NCBI GenBank assembly: GCA_040388375.1 | Contig: JAZKBU010000005.1 | Span: 416,395-480,394 of the forward strand | Reading direction: 5' to 3' | DNA from: Bacteroidota bacterium | Lineage (GTDB): Bacteria; Bacteroidota; Bacteroidia; UKL13-3 | Length of the DNA: 64,000 nt | Part shown: positions 59,830 through 64,000 of the stretch, in pieces | Layout: every line of letters begins with the position of its first letter | Position numbering within the stretch: the stretch's first letter is position 1 | Position numbers and translations under genes: made by a program | Notes under the pieces: model-generated | Seen by the model: only the letters and a program-made list of their open reading frames with translations | Told to the model about the DNA's origin: nothing | The model's database searches: none

Positions 59830-62800
59830 TTATGATTTAATTTTACTGCTGTTTACTACATTTACCCAAATACCTTTTTTATGCGCAAATATACTTCCGT
59901 TATACATGGCTTCACACTTGGCCGGAGGTAAATAAAAACGACCGCAATAGCTTGCATTGAGTATAATGTAATAGGTTAGTGTTTGTCCCATTCTTATGTT
60001 GAAATAAGTGTAAACCCTGTCATCTTTTATATCCTGATAAGTGCTGTTGCTTGACGCAAACAGCGGGTTTTCGCCAAACAAACGTGTATTGTGTATTTGC
60101 CATCCACTCGCAAAAATATTACTCAAAGCCATTTGCTCAAAGTGACCTAAGTTGCTATTGTTTGTTACTTTTACTTCGCAAACAAAATCAGTCCCTTGTT
60201 CCATTTGTGTCGGGTTAATAATGTTACCTTTTAAGTCTTTGTATTGTATGCCCAACTGTATATTGCTTTCTGCTTCTGTGGTCACATCGGTTAAAGGTTG
60301 TCCTTTATTAATTATCCTTACAAATAAATTATCGGTTGAGGTATTTTTTAAAGTAATGTTTTGCGGGTTACGGCTTGTAAAGTTTACAGGCGTTTGGTTA
60401 ATGAATGTTTTTGAATTGATGCTTTGCTTATTGGTACCAACACTCACTTCATAATTTAAAGTTTTACTTGTACTGTTTTTCTTACAGTAATCAGCCATGG
60501 CTATTAAACAATAAGCAGTAGTTTGTGTACTCAGCCAATAATCGCTGCTCAGGTTTTTGCTTATCTGAATGGCTTTTTGCATAGCCAAAGTACGCTTATC
60601 CAATAAATTTAATGTTTGTAGTATAATGGCATCATCGCGCTGTGCGCTTCCATAACTAAAACTCATTTCGTTATAATTGGCTACGTTAATTGATAAGTTG
60701 TTTATGATTTGCAAAGCTGTTTCCTTTTGCCCAATTAAAGCATAGCTGGCTGCTAAACTCCATTTACTGATGGTGTTTAAACTTTTGCTTTCTTTTAGTC
60801 TGTTCATGGCTCCAATTTCGGCCGCTCCAGCCAATGCTAATGTATATAGCCTGTACGATTGAATAATATCATTTTGCTGTGCTGTCTGGGTGTAGTTTTG
60901 CGCCAGTTTTTTCTGGAACTGTCGCCAGTTACTCAATAATGAGGCAGGTACTGCGTAACCATTGCGTTGTGCTTCAATTAAAAAATGGCCTGCATAATTG
61001 CTTCCCCATTCATCAGGATAAGTTTGTCCCGGCCAGTAAGCAAAACCCCCATCGTTGGTTTGAAATAATTTGATGCGGTCAATGCCATTTTTAACATTGG
61101 TTTCAATGTTATGTGTTTGTACAGCGTTTAATTCAATTATTTTATTTAATACCAACTGAGGAAATACGGATGAAGTGGTTTGTTCAATGCATCCGTGCGG
61201 GTATTGTATTAAGTAATCTAAACGCTTACCTAAATTAATAGGAGGGATGCTTGAAACTTCAATATTGCCCGTGCTTATATTAATGGCTCCAATAGGGCTT
61301 ATGCTGCCGGTGTAGGTTTTATTGCGTTCTACAAAAGCTTCAGTTACTTGTGTTATGTTTGGATTGGGGTTTCTGATATCTATTTCAATTTCTTCGGTAA
61401 TAGATTGTGAACCATTGCTTGCCTTTATTTGTATTCTGCCAATGCCTGTAACACCTTTTACGGCTATATCAAACTCAATTAATTCTTCACCGGGTTTTGC
61501 AAAATAAATGGTTTTGTTAGTTGCTCCATTCATGCTTAACAGGTTATTGCATTGTACGGTAATGTTTGCCTTTTTTATTTTTGCTTCCATTGAGAAAACA
61601 CTGATGGGCAGTTTTACCAATTCATTGATACCAAGTACTCGTGGTAACGAAGCCAGCATCATTAAAGGTTTGCGTACCGGTACTGCTTTTTCGGCATTGC
61701 CATAAGCACCGTCTTGTCCTGCCACAACCATTACTCTCACTGAACCGTAATAGGTAGGTAAAACAAACTGAATTTTTTCCTTTTTTCCCTTTGGTAAAAA
61801 GTAAGGGCCTAAAAACTTAACTACGGGTTTAAACCTGTTGGCTTTGTTTTCTTTTTTCTTTTTGTTCAGTCCCTCATCTCCACCTATGCTTAATACTTTA
61901 TCCATTTGCAGGTTGTAAGCATTCATTATAAAATCGTATAAATCGTTGGTTTGTACACCCAATGCTTCACGTGCATAAAATACTTCATGTGGGCTAGGTG
62001 TTTTAAATCGGGTTAAGTCCAATAAACCTTCATCAACAATGGCTAAAGTATAGGTCATTGCCCTGCCATTGGCTTCGCTTACCTCTACACTTTGTACCTC
62101 ATCAGGTCGTAATACATCAGGTGTTTTTATAACGGGTTTTAAAACAGTTTCCGCATCGCTTACATTAATAGGTTTAATACCATATAAACGTATTGGTAAA
62201 TCGTTTTTAACCTGCTCATGCGGTTGTAAGACGCTTATGTGTACAAATGCATTAGGTAGCATTTCTTTGGTAGCCTTAAATGAAAATTCAGTCTCTCCAT
62301 TTTTTAAATTGGCCCAATATGTTTTTACTACTTCGGTTCCGTTCTCCACACTTATTAAAGCCCTGCCACCTGAAGTTGATGGGAAATTAATTACTACATT
62401 TTCGCCTACTTTATAATCGTTTTTGTTGGTACTAAACGATAACATAGTTGCTTCTGAAGCATTGCCTCTGTTGGAACGACTGTATGTGTTTGGCCAGTCT
62501 AAATAAAAAGCCTTACTGCAACTTTGGTTGTTTTTTAAATTGGTTGCTATAATTACATAACGCCCCCATTGCGGATAATCTACTTTAAAGCGGTAAGTAC
62601 CTTTTCCATTTTGTATGCTGATGTTATCATTTTTGATGAGTTGGTTATACTCATTGGTAGCATAATCGCTCAGGTCTTCATCTGATTGGTCCCACCACCA
62701 TCTGTATTCTATTTTATATATTTTTATATTTACATTATTGGAACCACTTACCGGTATGCCCATTTTGCTTAAATAGGCTAAATCAACTTGTATATCACTA

Positions 62801-64000
62801 TTGGTTTCATAGTAGTCGTATTCATTTTCTAAGCCCGGCATTTTTAGTCCTACGTATTCCTGGTATGGATAATAGTTTTCGTTAAATCGGTCAGTACTAA
62901 AGCCACCGCCCGGTTCAAATACTTTGGTTAAAAAATTAACATTTAAAATACCCGGTGCATTTTCACCTGCTTGTAATGTTCCGTTTATATTGGCTAATCC
63001 TTCACTGTTTAAAGTGCCGTCAAAAATACGTTCTGTTTCAGCTTGTAGTTTTCTGGTATTGTCAATAAAAGAATAACTTTCATAACCTTTAAATTGAGCA
63101 TCGCTTAAGCTGTAAGTAGCATCAATAGTTGCTTTGAAATTACTAGCTATAGCACCGTGTAACCATGTACTTGTTAAAACACCACCCAGGTTTTGCCCCT
63201 TACTTAAAAACTTGTTGTTAAAGGCTAAATTTATTTTAAGTCTGTTTGGTACAACGGTTTCAATACGTACATTTTTTTCAAACGATACATTACCAATTTT
63301 TACTTTGGCTAACCAATTTCCCGTAGGCGCGTTGTCGTCAGTGGTAGTGGTAAAATTGTAAAATCCATTTAATCCGTTGTTGCTTATTAAACGCCTGTGA
63401 ATTTGCCCCTGTGGGTTATACAATTCAAAAACAATGGGCACATCGCTTGGTAAGGTTTTGCCTTTATCGTTCAGTATAAAATTAAAGTAAATACTATCTC
63501 CAGGACGCCATACACCGCGTTCTGCATAAAGAAAGCCCTTGATTCCTTTCATTAAAGGTTTACCACCAATATCAAAACGGCTTAAGTTAAGGGCTGTATT
63601 TTCATCCAATCGTAAATAAGCTTTTTGTCCGTTATAATTGGCTATTAATAAATAAGGCTTTTGGTTTAGTTTAACGGTTGCCCAACCTTGTGCATCGGTT
63701 TTTGCATTAGTTAGCTCTATTTGTTGGTAGTTTAAAATACTTAATTTAGCGCCACCAATGGGTTGGGTTGTTTTAATATCGTTTACCGAAATAAACATAA
63801 TGCCATTGCTTCCTCGTTTGGCAATTAAACCAATATTACTTGATAGCAGGTTTCGTTTTATCCAGCGTTGGCTATTGTAATAACTGTTGTGGCAAGGATT
63901 GTCTCTTTCCTGCCAGTCGTAATCTTCAGGCCAGTAATAATCGCTGTATTCCTCTTCGTTATTGTTATCATTATCCCACTCTGCCATTGTTTCCAAATCA
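59830..64000 (-). CDS. Bacterial alpha-2-macroglobulin family protein, N-terminus cut by window
   Basis: The open frame runs to the right edge with 1388 codons visible; the first in-frame ATG in view is internal and the N-terminal MG domains are outside. Visible parts include MG-type strands (GVWRPGDSIYFNFIL, a bait-region-like segment with ALGVQTNDLYDF), the MG7-8 core FLPKGKKEK, and the thioester motif YPHGCIEQTTSS with the reactive cysteine at visible residue 936 (codon 61189-61191), then the TED helices (GGFAYWPGQ). Such proteins trap proteases in the periplasm by a thioester-mediated covalent link. The visible N-terminal stretch is acidic with YYWPEDYDWQ. The final residues form the receptor-like beta domain. 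Confidence 0.9.
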   Translation of the reverse strand, partial: DLETMAEWDNDNNNEEEYSDYYWPEDYDWQERDNPCHNSYYNSQRWIKRNLLSSNIGLIAKRGSNGIMFISVNDIKTTQPIGGAKLSILNYQQIELTNAKTDAQGWATVKLNQKPYLLIANYNGQKAYLRLDENTALNLSRFDIGGKPLMKGIKGFLYAERGVWRPGDSIYFNFILNDKGKTLPSDVPIVFELYNPQGQIHRRLISNNGLNGFYNFTTTTDDNAPTGNWLAKVKIGNVSFEKNVRIETVVPNRLKINLAFNNKFLSKGQNLGGVLTSTWLHGAIASNFKATIDATYSLSDAQFKGYESYSFIDNTRKLQAETERIFDGTLNSEGLANINGTLQAGENAPGILNVNFLTKVFEPGGGFSTDRFNENYYPYQEYVGLKMPGLENEYDYYETNSDIQVDLAYLSKMGIPVSGSNNVNIKIYKIEYRWWWDQSDEDLSDYATNEYNQLIKNDNISIQNGKGTYRFKVDYPQWGRYVIIATNLKNNQSCSKAFYLDWPNTYSRSNRGNASEATMLSFSTNKNDYKVGENVVINFPSTSGGRALISVENGTEVVKTYWANLKNGETEFSFKATKEMLPNAFVHISVLQPHEQVKNDLPIRLYGIKPINVSDAETVLKPVIKTPDVLRPDEVQSVEVSEANGRAMTYTLAIVDEGLLDLTRFKTPSPHEVFYAREALGVQTNDLYDFIMNAYNLQMDKVLSIGGDEGLNKKKKENKANRFKPVVKFLGPYFLPKGKKEKIQFVLPTYYGSVRVMVVAGQDGAYGNAEKAVPVRKPLMMLASLPRVLGINELVKLPISVFSMEAKIKKANITVQCNNLLSMNGATNKTIYFAKPGEELIEFDIAVKGVTGIGRIQIKASNGSQSITEEIEIDIRNPNPNITQVTEAFVERNKTYTGSISPIGAINISTGNIEVSSIPPINLGKRLDYLIQYPHGCIEQTTSSVFPQLVLNKIIELNAVQTHNIETNVKNGIDRIKLFQTNDGGFAYWPGQTYPDEWGSNYAGHFLIEAQRNGYAVPASLLSNWRQFQKKLAQNYTQTAQQNDIIQSYRLYTLALAGAAEIGAMNRLKESKSLNTISKWSLAASYALIGQKETALQIINNLSINVANYNEMSFSYGSAQRDDAIILQTLNLLDKRTLAMQKAIQISKNLSSDYWLSTQTTAYCLIAMADYCKKNSTSKTLNYEVSVGTNKQSINSKTFINQTPVNFTSRNPQNITLKNTSTDNLFVRIINKGQPLTDVTTEAESNIQLGIQYKDLKGNIINPTQMEQGTDFVCEVKVTNNSNLGHFEQMALSNIFASGWQIHNTRLFGENPLFASSNSTYQDIKDDRVYTYFNIRMGQTLTYYIILNASYCGRFYLPPAKCEAMYNGSIFAHKKGIWVNVVNSSKIKS

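Noticed and set aside
1..64000. tRNA, rRNA or IS elements
   Set aside because: No cloverleaf with the usual TTCGANNC arm, no rRNA-like sequence and no transposase or integrase reading frame was seen in the intergenic regions.

Overview
This is about 64 kb of a low-GC chromosome from the phylum Bacteroidota. The evidence is several type IX secretion (T9SS) cargo proteins with type A and type B C-terminal domains, a PorV/PorQ-family barrel, gene families largely restricted to the phylum (the IPExxxVDY family next to pyruvate kinase, DUF2480, the GNAT-nitrilase fusion), and two promoters with the -33 TTG / 19-nt / TAnnTTTG architecture. No rRNA, tRNA, transposase, integrase or CRISPR array was seen. 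Genus and species cannot be assigned from the sequence alone.

Layout. 1-6100: the end of a T9SS cargo protein, a THI5-like binding protein, a barrel, an OmpA lipoprotein and biotin carboxylase. 6488-9272: a compact RiPP locus with a 62-aa precursor, a radical SAM/SPASM cyclophane-type maturase, a 2OG-Fe(II) oxygenase and an HExxH peptide beta-hydroxylase; it is the leading candidate for a little-described system. 9137-11409: a converging Septu-like PtuA/PtuB defence pair whose last gene overlaps the last RiPP gene tail to tail. 11720-20116: housekeeping and envelope genes (dipeptide epimerase, GNAT-nitrilase, PorV/PorQ-like, purC, GH25 lysozyme). 20215-31251: a PASTA protein, a T9SS cargo protein, rhodanese, a seven-CXXCH cytochrome with TPRs, prfC, a methyltransferase, DUF1801, DUF4846 and an M23 peptidase. 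31353-36749: two minus-strand groups of secreted proteins. 36750-44880: an accessory, repeat-rich stretch with a 17-copy 21-bp tandem array, three same-orientation copies of a dispersed repeat, a PhoD-like phosphatase and a tandem pair of AAA-ATPase/TOPRIM (OLD-like) proteins that is probably a second defence system. 44881-64000: ftsK, a pyruvate kinase operon, a class V aminotransferase-fold protein, a phosphosulfolactate synthase homologue, acyl-CoA synthetase, a low-complexity lipoprotein, a FadL-like barrel, an AlkC-like protein and a large alpha-2-macroglobulin cut by the right edge.

How it works together. The RiPP genes are arranged so that one transcript could make a peptide, cross-link its aromatic residues and then hydroxylate it at one or two further sites. 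The Septu-like and AAA/TOPRIM pairs look like independent nuclease-based defence modules in accessory positions. Several families of short palindromic repeats fill gene ends throughout, and some copies flank one or two genes in direct orientation.
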